Assembly (NCBI RefSeq): GCF_008180445.1
Contig: NZ_VTER01000003.1
Coordinates: 372,001-436,000 of the forward strand
Direction: 5' to 3'
Length of the DNA: 64,000 bases
From: Bacillus_AB infantis_B
Lineage (GTDB): Bacteria > Bacillota > Bacilli > Bacillales > Cytobacillaceae
Within the stretch, counting starts at the first letter, position 1, and every line of letters begins with the position of its first letter. Below the pieces are notes generated by a model. That model did not search any database, was not told the origin of the DNA, and saw only the letters and a list, made by a program, of their open reading frames with translations. The position numbers were made by a program, and so were the translations under genes. Below are positions 34,413 to 42,157 of the stretch, piece after piece.

Positions 34413-35714
34413 GTGCTTTTTACGAAAACAGCAAAACCGAAATCGTTTGACCTTGAAAGCCTGATTCAGCAAGAACTGGAACATGCAGTACAGGAAACTG
34501 GACTTGATCAGGATTTAAAGCTTCAAATTGAAGTGATGGGCCTGACAAAAGAAGATTTGGCTATTTTGCGGGCAGTGCGCCCGATTGCCGAAAAGCATAT
34601 CAGCGCCGTTTACAATAAACTTCTCACTTATGAACAAGAGGATGTCAAAAAAATAACCGATATTTCAAAAATTGGCGTGACTACAGAGATGAGCCAGCAG
34701 TATATCCTCAGTCTGTTCAATGGCATAGTTGACGGCGAATTCGTTGAACGCCGCAGAACAGCAGCAAGGGCCTATGTACAGATCGGGGTGCAGATTCACT
34801 GGTATATGTCCATTTACCAGCTGCTTATGAAAAATATCCTGGAAATTGTCCTGCAGGAGCTGGAACTGTCATCGAAAGATCAAAGCCGCGTGACTTTTGC
34901 GATGGCAAAGATTTTCAATCTTGAAATCCAGCTATGCATTTCCATCATGCAGCAGACAATGGAAACATTCGCAGCCGAAAGGGAGAATCAAGCGAAGGTT
35001 GAGCTGAAAAGCTATGTCGGGGAAATCGTCGAAAATCTTGCTGCCATGTCAGAGCAGACTGGCGCATCTGTAGAACAGATTGTGCATCAGTCCCGGCAGA
35101 TATCCGGCAATGCAAAAGATGGGGCCGCTTCTTCGACTGAAATGGAATCGCGTTCATCCAAAGGCCGCGACCAGCTGAATCGGGTTGTTGATAATATGCA
35201 TGAGCTGAAAAGCAATGTGAATGAAATCACGAGCACCATCAGCAGCCTGGAAAAAACCTCGAACCAGATCGGCGAGATTGCCGGCGTGATAACAAGCATT
35301 GCAGACCAGACCAATCTGCTCGCTCTTAATGCTGCCATTGAGGCTGCCAGGGCAGGCGAGCATGGAAAGGGATTTGCCGTTGTTGCCGATGAAGTCAGAA
35401 AGCTGGCAGAACAAACGAAAGACTCATCCTCTAACATTACATCACTGCTGAACAGCACAATCAGGCAGATTTCAGAGGTGATTTCGCAGATTGGCACCAT
35501 TGATGGAATAGTTGTGAACGGGAATAAAGAGATCGAAAACACAGGAAATGTCTTCAAAGAAATCCTGTCGGCAAGCACAGAAAGCAAGGATAAAAGCCGC
35601 CAGATCGAAAAGGACATCGAACTCCTTACCGGCCTTCTTTCTGAAATCAGCAGCGCTGCAGCCAAACTGTCAGATTCCGCTGAGGAACTAAGCTTAACAG
35701 TGGCTAATTTTTAA
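34413..35714 (+). CDS. HemAT-like globin-coupled chemoreceptor with Tyr at proximal ligand position
   Basis: Soluble chemotaxis receptor, 434 codons from the GTG at 34413 (GGGAG eight bases upstream; the start MLFTKTAKPK parallels HemAT). Residues ~25-175 form a protoglobin sensor and ~190-433 an MCP signalling domain with the hairpin tip IADQTNLLALNAAIEAARAG. In HemAT the heme-binding His123 lies in IHLRIGLLPKWYM; the same place here reads AYVQIGVQIHWYM, so Tyr121 replaces it. Heme may therefore be absent or bound differently. The sigma-D promoter puts it in the motility regulon. A terminator follows. Confidence 0.9.
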   Translation: MLFTKTAKPKSFDLESLIQQELEHAVQETGLDQDLKLQIEVMGLTKEDLAILRAVRPIAEKHISAVYNKLLTYEQEDVKKITDISKIGVTTEMSQQYILSLFNGIVDGEFVERRRTAARAYVQIGVQIHWYMSIYQLLMKNILEIVLQELELSSKDQSRVTFAMAKIFNLEIQLCISIMQQTMETFAAERENQAKVELKSYVGEIVENLAAMSEQTGASVEQIVHQSRQISGNAKDGAASSTEMESRSSKGRDQLNRVVDNMHELKSNVNEITSTISSLEKTSNQIGEIAGVITSIADQTNLLALNAAIEAARAGEHGKGFAVVADEVRKLAEQTKDSSSNITSLLNSTIRQISEVISQIGTIDGIVVNGNKEIENTGNVFKEILSASTESKDKSRQIEKDIELLTGLLSEISSAAAKLSDSAEELSLTVANF

Positions 35715-35722
35715 AAATGCAA

Positions 35723-35759
35723 AAGAGAAGCATAGGCATCACTGCTTCTCTTTTTTTTT
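35723..35759. terminator. Terminator after the globin-coupled receptor
   Basis: AAGAGAAGCA and TGCTTCTCTT form the stem, followed by a run of nine T. The opposite strand also ends in T residues, so it can serve the convergent 46-residue ORF. Confidence 0.85.
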
Positions 35760-35760
35760 G

Positions 35761-35901
35761 TCACTGCACAAATTTAAATAGAGAACGGATGAGAAACCGG
35801 GACAGAAGGTAAATCGGCTCTATCAGATCAATTGCAACATCAATCACTTCAAGCTTGTTATTCTTTTTCTTTTCTTTCTTCTGCTTTATTCTGAATTTCA
35901 A
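35761..35901 (-). CDS. 46-residue basic/hydrophobic small protein (candidate)
   Basis: TTG-started frame of 46 residues with GGGGGGCGG five bases upstream. A lysine-rich N-terminus (MKFRIKQKKEKKKNNK) is followed by an amphipathic or hydrophobic helix (IDVAIDLIEPIYLLSRFLIR). It ends at a bidirectional terminator. The composition is protein-like and it might be a small membrane-associated protein, but I do not recognise it. Confidence 0.5.
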   Translation of the reverse strand: MKFRIKQKKEKKKNNKLEVIDVAIDLIEPIYLLSRFLIRSLFKFVQ

Positions 35902-36029
35902 AATACCGCCCCCCGCCTTGAGTTGTATATATTTTACAATAAAATGCCAGATTTGTCATTTCACGGCGAGCCAGATGGTCCAGCGATCCTGCTCCGTAAT
36001 TTCCCCTGATCGTGCATGATAGGTTTTGC

Positions 36030-36482
36030 TTATTCTTTTTCCAGGACAGTCAGCTGCACGCCGGGTTCAGGCTGCAGCTCCCCTTTTTCTTTAAAACCGA
36101 ACTCTTTATACAATTGAAGGGCTGGCATATTCCTCTTCCCGGTCAGTACCCTCCATTTTCTGCCGGTAAATTCACTAGTTAAATGAGCAAGCAAACTCTT
36201 TGCAATGCCTCTGCGGAAAAACGATGGATGAACGGTCAAACGGCTGATGACCACCCAATTTTCATCCTCTTCATAAGCAAGAACACCGGCCAACTTCCCT
36301 TCCATGCTCATTCCGATAAAGCTTTCACGGGAGGCCATCAAGCTTTCAGCTGTATCAAACAGCTGCGGGATAGCATCAAAGCCAATAATTCCAGCTTCTA
36401 TTTTATAGGCAGGAATCTGGATGCCAAGGACCTCTTCTGCTGTCCTTCTGTCTTTTATATTGAGAATATGGATATCTCCCAC
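36030..36482 (-). CDS. GNAT-family N-acetyltransferase
   Basis: 150 residues with the GNAT acetyl-CoA motif VISRLTVHPSFFRRGIAKSL (Q/RxxGxG/A form RRGIAK) and a C-terminal NMPALQLYKEFGFKEKGEL. GTG start with a G-rich ribosome site about 11 bases upstream. It stands alone. Substrate is unknown. Confidence 0.85.
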   Translation of the reverse strand: MGDIHILNIKDRRTAEEVLGIQIPAYKIEAGIIGFDAIPQLFDTAESLMASRESFIGMSMEGKLAGVLAYEEDENWVVISRLTVHPSFFRRGIAKSLLAHLTSEFTGRKWRVLTGKRNMPALQLYKEFGFKEKGELQPEPGVQLTVLEKE

Positions 36483-36643
36483 TTTCCCTATTGCCCCCTT
36501 TCATTGCCACCCAGCTAGAGGAAGCTAGACAATATGGCCTATGATAATAGCATCCTTTTAAAAAGGAATTCCAAACCGCCTCTTTATTAAAAGATAATCG
36601 GGTATATTACAATAAATCCCTCTTTTAGAAAGGCGGAATAACC

Positions 36644-36940
36644 ATGAAAGAAACTTCTGGAATCCCTTATGACGGCATGCTGACGACCAATGAGATTAAA
36701 GATCTGCTCTCCATGTATATCACGCCTTTTCGGGACATGTGCATCAGAACATCAGAACAATCTGAGGTGAAAATCAGCAAAGGCCGCGCCATCAGCCTTA
36801 TGCTCGACAAGCTCAGCAAAGTCCAGCTGAATGAACTCATCAACCAGCTTTACCTTATGCGCAAGAAGAGGCAGAATGAACTCTGTTATATTCAATATAT
36901 TTTAATAGCCATTCTGGGCCGAGAACGCCAAACCGGATAA
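36644..36940 (+). CDS. Conserved-looking small protein of unknown function
   Basis: 98 residues, AAGGCGG eight bases before the ATG. Mixed helical character with TTNEIKDLLSMYITPFRDMC and KLSKVQLNELINQLYLMRKK; no signal peptide or metal motif. It is convergent with the next gene. A GGGTAT upstream might be a sigma-B -10, but I see no -35. Not recognised. Confidence 0.7.
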   Translation: MKETSGIPYDGMLTTNEIKDLLSMYITPFRDMCIRTSEQSEVKISKGRAISLMLDKLSKVQLNELINQLYLMRKKRQNELCYIQYILIAILGRERQTG

Positions 36941-36958
36941 CCTGGCGCCAAGGACTTT

Positions 36959-37942
36959 TTAAAGGTCTGCCGGGTATACGACGCCCATCTGTTTTCTGGC
37001 TTCATCCAGCATTTCCATGACCAGCATGCTGTTCTGGAAAGTGTTAATATCCGATTCTGTTTCCCCTGCCTTCACAAGACGGATAAATTCCTGGAGCTCA
37101 TAGAAAAGGCTGTTCTTATTCTGTGCCACGGAGATGACTTCAGGCTCCTGATTGCGCAGCTGCAGCTCCACTACGTCCATTGTGGAAATCCGGTCTATTT
37201 TTATTGAGCCCTTTTCACCCTGTATTTCGGCAGGCAGAGAAGAATCCGTGATTTTTGAAAAAAGGACAGCCGCATCCATATCATCATAGGTAAAAACAAT
37301 GCTTCCGGAAGCATCTGATCCGGTTTCCAGCAGAAATCCGCTTGCCTGGAGGCTTTTCGGCTCTCCGAAAAGAACCAGCAACGGATAGACCGCGTACACG
37401 CCGACATCCATCAAAGCGCCGTTCGACAGCTTTGGATCAAAGGCATTCGCCTGCCTGCCTTCTTTGTAATCTTCATACCTGGAGTCATACTGGCAATAGT
37501 GGGCGAAGTATTGCCTCACCTTTCCGATTCTCGGCAAATGCTCCCTGATCTGCTGGAAATTCGGATAAAATGTCGTTTTCATCGCTTCCATGAACAGCAC
37601 ATGATGATCTTTAGCAGCCTGGATCATCACCTTCAGCTCAGCCATATTTGAAGCTGCCGGCTTTTCGCAAAGCACATGCTTCCCATTTCGCAGAAACAGC
37701 TCTGCCTGACCGCTGTGAAGCGAGTTCGGGCTTGCAATATACACCGCATCTATCACTTCGCTTTTTGCCATGGTCTCTAAATCTGTGAATATATGCTCTG
37801 CACCAAACTTCTCCGCAAACCTCTCGCCTTTATCCCGTGTTCTTGAATACACTGCTGCCAGCTGAAAATCCTCCAGCTCTTTCCCGGCAAGAACTAATTT
37901 TTCCGTGATCCAGTTTGTACCGATGACGCCGAATTTGATCAT
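36959..37942 (-). CDS. Gfo/Idh/MocA-family oxidoreductase (YulF-like)
   Basis: NAD(P)-dependent oxidoreductase of 327 residues. An N-terminal Rossmann domain begins MIKFGVIGTNWITEKLVLAG. The family EKPAA motif is in GKHVLCEKPAASNMAELKVM, followed by the C-terminal alpha/beta domain with GALMDVGVYAVYPLLVLFGE. The substrate is probably a sugar or inositol derivative but is not predictable. It stands alone. Confidence 0.88.
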   Translation of the reverse strand: MIKFGVIGTNWITEKLVLAGKELEDFQLAAVYSRTRDKGERFAEKFGAEHIFTDLETMAKSEVIDAVYIASPNSLHSGQAELFLRNGKHVLCEKPAASNMAELKVMIQAAKDHHVLFMEAMKTTFYPNFQQIREHLPRIGKVRQYFAHYCQYDSRYEDYKEGRQANAFDPKLSNGALMDVGVYAVYPLLVLFGEPKSLQASGFLLETGSDASGSIVFTYDDMDAAVLFSKITDSSLPAEIQGEKGSIKIDRISTMDVVELQLRNQEPEVISVAQNKNSLFYELQEFIRLVKAGETESDINTFQNSMLVMEMLDEARKQMGVVYPADL

Positions 37943-38014
37943 GAGCAGGACACCCCTTTTCCTTTTTAGTTACCTAATTCCAGTGTATACCAGCAGGGAG
38001 AATGGAGTCTATGC

Positions 38015-38051
38015 AAAAAGCCGGCTGCGTTAAATTGCAGCCGGGCTTTTT
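38015..38051 (-). terminator. Terminator after minJ
   Basis: On the minus strand AAAAAGCCCGGCTGC pairs with GCAGCCGGCTTTTT. The stem is strong and a T-run follows. Confidence 0.85.
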
Positions 38052-38060
38052 ATTTGGCCA

Positions 38061-39254
38061 TCAAACAGCCCGCTCATCTTTCTTCCACTCATCCTGCACA
38101 AACAGAATGCCGAGCTCATGATGGTCACCTTCATATAATGCTTTCTGGACAAAGCGGATCTGTCCATTTACGTCGAACACTTCCAATTTGCAGTGGGCCC
38201 CATTGCGCTGGAGGGCATTGTATAAATCATTTTCATCCTGGACCTTCAGTCCATTCACCTTCGAAACCAGTTCACCGGTTTTAAGGCCCATCGATTCTGC
38301 GGGCGTGCCCGGCTTGACGCCGAGAACCACAAGGCCCTCATTCCTTCTTGAAAAAAAGAAAGGCTGGTTGCGGTCATATACCTTTTGGCGGTATGTGATG
38401 AATTCTCTTCCGATCACAGCCAGTGCAGCCACCCCGATCGATGCCAGAGGGTACCAATAGCCTGCTGCCGAAAGCAGAAGAAGGATGATGGAGAAGACCA
38501 GCAGCCTTCTGCCAGTCCGCTTGGCAGCCGTATCCGGCAGCATGCCCTGGACCTGCTGAGAGAACCCGACTGAAAATGGAACTAAGATGATTGCATAAGA
38601 GCTGTCTCCTATGGAAAACAGCGGCCACCAGCCGAACAACCCATAGATTGCATCGCCAGGAACCAGCAAAAATAAGGGCAGCAGCCAAAGCCTTTTCGTT
38701 TCATGGACACCGATGGTCTGTCCCCTCTTGCTTTTAATGAGCTTAGGAGACGTTGCCCGGCCGCCGTTCCGCAGAATCAGGACAGCTTCGCCAATCATCA
38801 GCAGTGCGAGCAGAGACGCACCCGCCGGGAAGAGCATGTCATCTGTCCAATTGCCGGCAGCTTTAATGAGCGGGATGCTAAAGCCCCTGTCAATGATATA
38901 AATGCTGGCGAAAAATGCTGCGCCCACTGTGTAAGCCGGGGCAAGGAGCCGAACTCTTCCTGTCAGGCTCCAGAGAATGGTGAATGCAGCTGTCAGCCAC
39001 ACCAGCTCTATCGGAATCACAATGCCGGTTCCCAAAGTGATCACTGAAAGAACCAGGCCTGCTGCAAGTCCAGCAGGGATCAGCCGGCGAAGCTCAAAGT
39101 AGGCATTTTCCACCCTGATATGAAAATTCTTGCGCTCGCGCTTCACTCTGGAAACCCCAAGCAGCGCCGCTAAAAAGAACAGATAATAAAACACGGGATT
39201 CATCAAAAGCTTTCCCGCACCCTTTGCCAGCTCCAAAAGCCACTCCTGAATCAA
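38061..39254 (-). CDS. minJ: Cell-division topology protein MinJ
   Basis: Polytopic membrane protein of 397 residues that links DivIVA to MinD and restricts FtsZ rings to midcell. About eight hydrophobic segments fill residues 15-275. A C-terminal cytosolic PDZ domain (about 285-365) has GLVVLGVKPGTPAESMGLKT and GELVSKVNGLKVQDENDLYN. Synteny with ctpB supports the call; swrA, found between them in B. subtilis, is missing here. Confidence 0.92.
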   Translation of the reverse strand: MIQEWLLELAKGAGKLLMNPVFYYLFFLAALLGVSRVKRERKNFHIRVENAYFELRRLIPAGLAAGLVLSVITLGTGIVIPIELVWLTAAFTILWSLTGRVRLLAPAYTVGAAFFASIYIIDRGFSIPLIKAAGNWTDDMLFPAGASLLALLMIGEAVLILRNGGRATSPKLIKSKRGQTIGVHETKRLWLLPLFLLVPGDAIYGLFGWWPLFSIGDSSYAIILVPFSVGFSQQVQGMLPDTAAKRTGRRLLVFSIILLLLSAAGYWYPLASIGVAALAVIGREFITYRQKVYDRNQPFFFSRRNEGLVVLGVKPGTPAESMGLKTGELVSKVNGLKVQDENDLYNALQRNGAHCKLEVFDVNGQIRFVQKALYEGDHHELGILFVQDEWKKDERAV

Positions 39255-39304
39255 ATCCTCCCACCAACCTCTAGTATAAAAGTTTCTATTACTTCTATTC
39301 TATC

Positions 39305-39370
39305 AAAAAAACAGGGCGGCAGGCACCTGTTATATTCGATATGGCGAATATTACAGATGCCTGCTGCCCT
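39305..39370 (-). terminator. Long hairpin terminator after ctpB
   Basis: On the minus strand AGGGCAGCAGGCA pairs with TGCCTGCCGCCCT around an inner stem (AATATTCG / CGAATATA); TTTTTTT follows. Confidence 0.75.
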
Positions 39371-39378
39371 TTAACAGA

Positions 39379-39408
39379 TTCGACAAGATTCGGGAGGTGC
39401 CTGTCACC
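39379..39408 (+). repeat. 30-bp dispersed element, copy 1
   Basis: Starts TTCGACAA and ends CGGGAGGTGCCTGTCACC, just past the ctpB stop. It matches 46824-46853 (opposite strand) at 26 of 30 positions. Confidence 0.7.
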
Positions 39409-39417
39409 GCTCTGCGG

Positions 39418-40872
39418 TCACCTGCTCAGATAGCGGAAGGCTGCCTGCAGCTGAATATCATTTTCTTCTTTCTTGGTTTCCGCAATGATAGCCTGGACAA
39501 GCTCGGCAGCCGTCTTGTTATCAACCTTGCCTGTTGCCTCCAGTCCCTGATGCTGCTGGAAGGCTTTGACCGCTGTTTCGGTCGCTTCACTGAAATAGCC
39601 GTCCTTCCGTCCAGGCGACAGCCCGAGCCCATCAAGCATGATCTGTGTATTTTTGACCTGCTCATTATTCATATCCAGTACAAGCGGCTTCTCCAGATTA
39701 AGCGGGTGGGTGTGGAAAATCTCCGGCTGGACGACTTCAATTGTCGGCTTGATCCCTTTCCTATGAATCCAGTTTCCATCCGGAGTCAGCCATTTGAACA
39801 ATGTCAGTTTAATATTGCTTCCATCCCTCATAGGGACGGGCTGCTGGACTGTCCCTTTTCCAAAGGTGGTTTCTCCGATAAGCGGATAGCCTGCCCCTTC
39901 CTCCAGTGCTCCGGCAAGAATTTCAGACGCAGATGCACTGCCTTTATCAATCAGAACGGCTACCGGATAGTCTTTTTCTTTCTCAAGCTCTGAGAAATAT
40001 CTTGTCTTATCTCCGTTCCTTTTCTGAATCTGAACATATGGCTTTTCTTTAGTAACGAGACCTTTCAGAATTTCCTCGACACTGGACAGCAGTCCCCCGG
40101 GATTGCCGCGCACATCAATGATCAGTCCATCCAGTCCCTCTTTCTCAAGCTTTTTCAGCTCCCTGGTGAATTCTTTTGCTGTATCCTCTGAAAAAGTCGT
40201 AATCTCTATATGGCCGATTTTTTTATCGTTTTCTTTTTTCATTTCCGCATAGACAGTAATCTGCGGAATTTCATCTCTTTTCACCTTTACTGAAAGCGGC
40301 TCCTGAAGGCCCTGCCTACGTATTTCCAGCATAACACTGGTCCCTTTTTCACCTCGGATTTTCAAAGTGGCTTCATATAAATCAAGGCCTTCAACGCTAT
40401 CACCATCAACCTTCAAAATCTGGTCGTTCGGCTTCAGGCCGGCTTTCTCTGCTGGAGAATCCTTAAAAGGAGATACAATGATCACCTTGCCTTCCACCAT
40501 ACTCACTTCCGCTCCGATTCCTTCAAACGATGACTCAAGCGTTTCATTGAATTGCCTGGCAGTATCTTCATTCATATATACGGAATAAGGATCATCCAGT
40601 GTCGAAAGCATCCCCTGGATGGCCCCTTCTGCCAGCTGCTCCCCCTCTACCTTCTCTACATAGCTTCCGAGGATCAGCTCATACGCCTGGCCTACCTTCC
40701 CAAGCTCCCCGGGTGCTCCGCTATCTGGATCTTCCTTGCCCTCCAGCCCGGATTTGTGCTCAAGGCCGGCCTCTTTTTGCGAATAGTAGAACCACTGCAT
40801 CCCTGCATACGTCCCTCCCGATCCGGCCAGCAGTGATCCGGCCATAAAAAAAGCGATCACTCTTCGATTCAT
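39418..40872 (-). CDS. ctpB: Carboxy-terminal processing protease CtpB (S41)
   Basis: Secreted or membrane-anchored serine protease of 484 residues. In B. subtilis CtpB cleaves SpoIVFA to time sigma-K activation. An N-terminal hydrophobic segment is followed by a PDZ domain (about 95-170, GIGAEVSMVEGKVIIVSPFK). The S41 domain has the nucleophile in DKGSASASEILAGALEEGAG and the lysine in GETTFGKGTVQ. A C-terminal peptidoglycan-binding domain (GYFSEATETAVKAFQQHQGL) ends the protein. Confidence 0.94.
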   Translation of the reverse strand: MNRRVIAFFMAGSLLAGSGGTYAGMQWFYYSQKEAGLEHKSGLEGKEDPDSGAPGELGKVGQAYELILGSYVEKVEGEQLAEGAIQGMLSTLDDPYSVYMNEDTARQFNETLESSFEGIGAEVSMVEGKVIIVSPFKDSPAEKAGLKPNDQILKVDGDSVEGLDLYEATLKIRGEKGTSVMLEIRRQGLQEPLSVKVKRDEIPQITVYAEMKKENDKKIGHIEITTFSEDTAKEFTRELKKLEKEGLDGLIIDVRGNPGGLLSSVEEILKGLVTKEKPYVQIQKRNGDKTRYFSELEKEKDYPVAVLIDKGSASASEILAGALEEGAGYPLIGETTFGKGTVQQPVPMRDGSNIKLTLFKWLTPDGNWIHRKGIKPTIEVVQPEIFHTHPLNLEKPLVLDMNNEQVKNTQIMLDGLGLSPGRKDGYFSEATETAVKAFQQHQGLEATGKVDNKTAAELVQAIIAETKKEENDIQLQAAFRYLSR

Positions 40873-40991
40873 AGGTATCTTCCTTTCATAAGCCTGTTAA
40901 GCTTGATATTTCACTATATGAAAGATATGGACAGGTTATGATGGAATCCACTTTCCCCTTAGATTTATATCGCATTCTTCCCCTTTTTATT

Positions 40992-41016
40992 GGTATTCAC
41001 CTCCGCTAAAGGGTAA
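40992..41016 (+). promoter_or_regulatory. Possible sigma-B promoter of the V4R-STAS gene
   Basis: GGTATT and GGGTAA are 13 bases apart. The -10 is close to the sigma-B GGGTAT and the -35 is imperfect. Control by the general stress factor would suit an RsbR relative. Confidence 0.4.
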
Positions 41017-41066
41017 AATGGTAACGAAGTTTATGAATAACTTGCTGGCTGAAGGAGGAAAGTTTT

Positions 41067-42104
41067 TTGGAGGATAAGACTAATAATGAGTATAAAATCG
41101 GGCAAACGACCATCCAATGGAATGAAAGCAGCGGTTCCCTTGATTTTGAAGGGGATGATGCTATTCTCCTTTGGACCAAAACAGCCCTTAAAACCTTTAT
41201 GGATACAATTGAAGAAGTGGCAGGAGACGATTCCGCCAGGCTCGTGCTTGAAACAGCAGGCTACAGGACCGGTGAAGATGTAAGCAGATTTTATAAAAGC
41301 ACAGGCAAAAGTGTAGAAGCGATCATCGAATATCTTCCACCGCTTTATAGAAGTGCCGGGTGGGGCCAGGTAGAAATAATCGAATATTCCATGGATAACA
41401 GGACAGCGACATTACGGCTTAATAATGATTGGGAAGAAAGGGTCATCCGCGCCCAGGGAAAAAGCTCGGCAGGAAGTTTTATTCCGGGCCACTGGGCAGG
41501 AGTGCTTTCTGGCCTTTTCGCTACAAGCATCTGGTACGAAATCACAGCCAGCATCTTTGAAGGAAGCACCTATACGGAAATCAGCTATTTCCCTTCCCAA
41601 ATCACACCAAAGGACAATATCCATGACAGCATCCGAAAGAAAGAGCAGCAGGCAATTCTCGAGTTAGAAAGAAAAGTCGATCAGCGCACAAGAGAATTGA
41701 GCGAGCTGGTGAATGATCTGTCTTCTCCGCTTATCCCCGTAATAGATGGCATTACAGTCCTTCCTTTAATGGGCAAATTCGAGGAGAACCGTTCATCACA
41801 GCTCATCGAAAAAGTTCTTTCCGGCCTTTTGCTTCATAAGCCCTCTACACTGATTGTGGATATCACAGGCATCAATTCAGTTGATGACTATATTCTGGAG
41901 CTAATAAATAACCTGACTAAAACAATCACCCTGATGGGGGTCAAGCCTTTCATTGTAGGCATCTCCCCTCAGATCAGCATCCAGCTGACCGAGCGGAATA
42001 TCACGCTGAATGACCAGCACTGTTTTGCCACACTCAAACATGCCATCAATGAGGCACTGAGCATGGAAGGGCTTGAGATCGCACCTGTAAAAAAAACTGA
42101 CTGA
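41067..42104 (+). CDS. V4R-STAS stressosome-like protein (RsbR relative)
   Basis: 345 residues, TTG start four bases after AAGGAGGAAAG. The N-terminal half (about 30-180) resembles a V4R/XylR-N-type small-molecule domain, ending with GHWAGVLSGLFATSIWYEIT. A linker helix (about 185-215) leads to a STAS domain from ~218 (SSPLIPVIDGITVLPLMGKF, LIVDITGINSVDDYILELIN) like the C-terminus of RsbR proteins. The RsbR threonine in VVDT is Asp274 here (SVDD) and the second threonine position seems to be Gln. The protein may act as a constitutively phospho-like scaffold. No RsbS/RsbT lies nearby. Confidence 0.82.
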   Translation: MEDKTNNEYKIGQTTIQWNESSGSLDFEGDDAILLWTKTALKTFMDTIEEVAGDDSARLVLETAGYRTGEDVSRFYKSTGKSVEAIIEYLPPLYRSAGWGQVEIIEYSMDNRTATLRLNNDWEERVIRAQGKSSAGSFIPGHWAGVLSGLFATSIWYEITASIFEGSTYTEISYFPSQITPKDNIHDSIRKKEQQAILELERKVDQRTRELSELVNDLSSPLIPVIDGITVLPLMGKFEENRSSQLIEKVLSGLLLHKPSTLIVDITGINSVDDYILELINNLTKTITLMGVKPFIVGISPQISIQLTERNITLNDQHCFATLKHAINEALSMEGLEIAPVKKTD

Positions 42105-42116
42105 TCGTTTTGTGCA

Positions 42117-42157
42117 TAAAAAAGGGAAGAAGCACTTAAGCTTCTTCCCTTTTTTTA
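42117..42157. terminator. Bidirectional terminator between V4R-STAS and M23 genes
   Basis: AAAGGGAAGAAGC and GCTTCTTCCCTTT form the stem, flanked by A and T runs on both sides. Confidence 0.88.
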
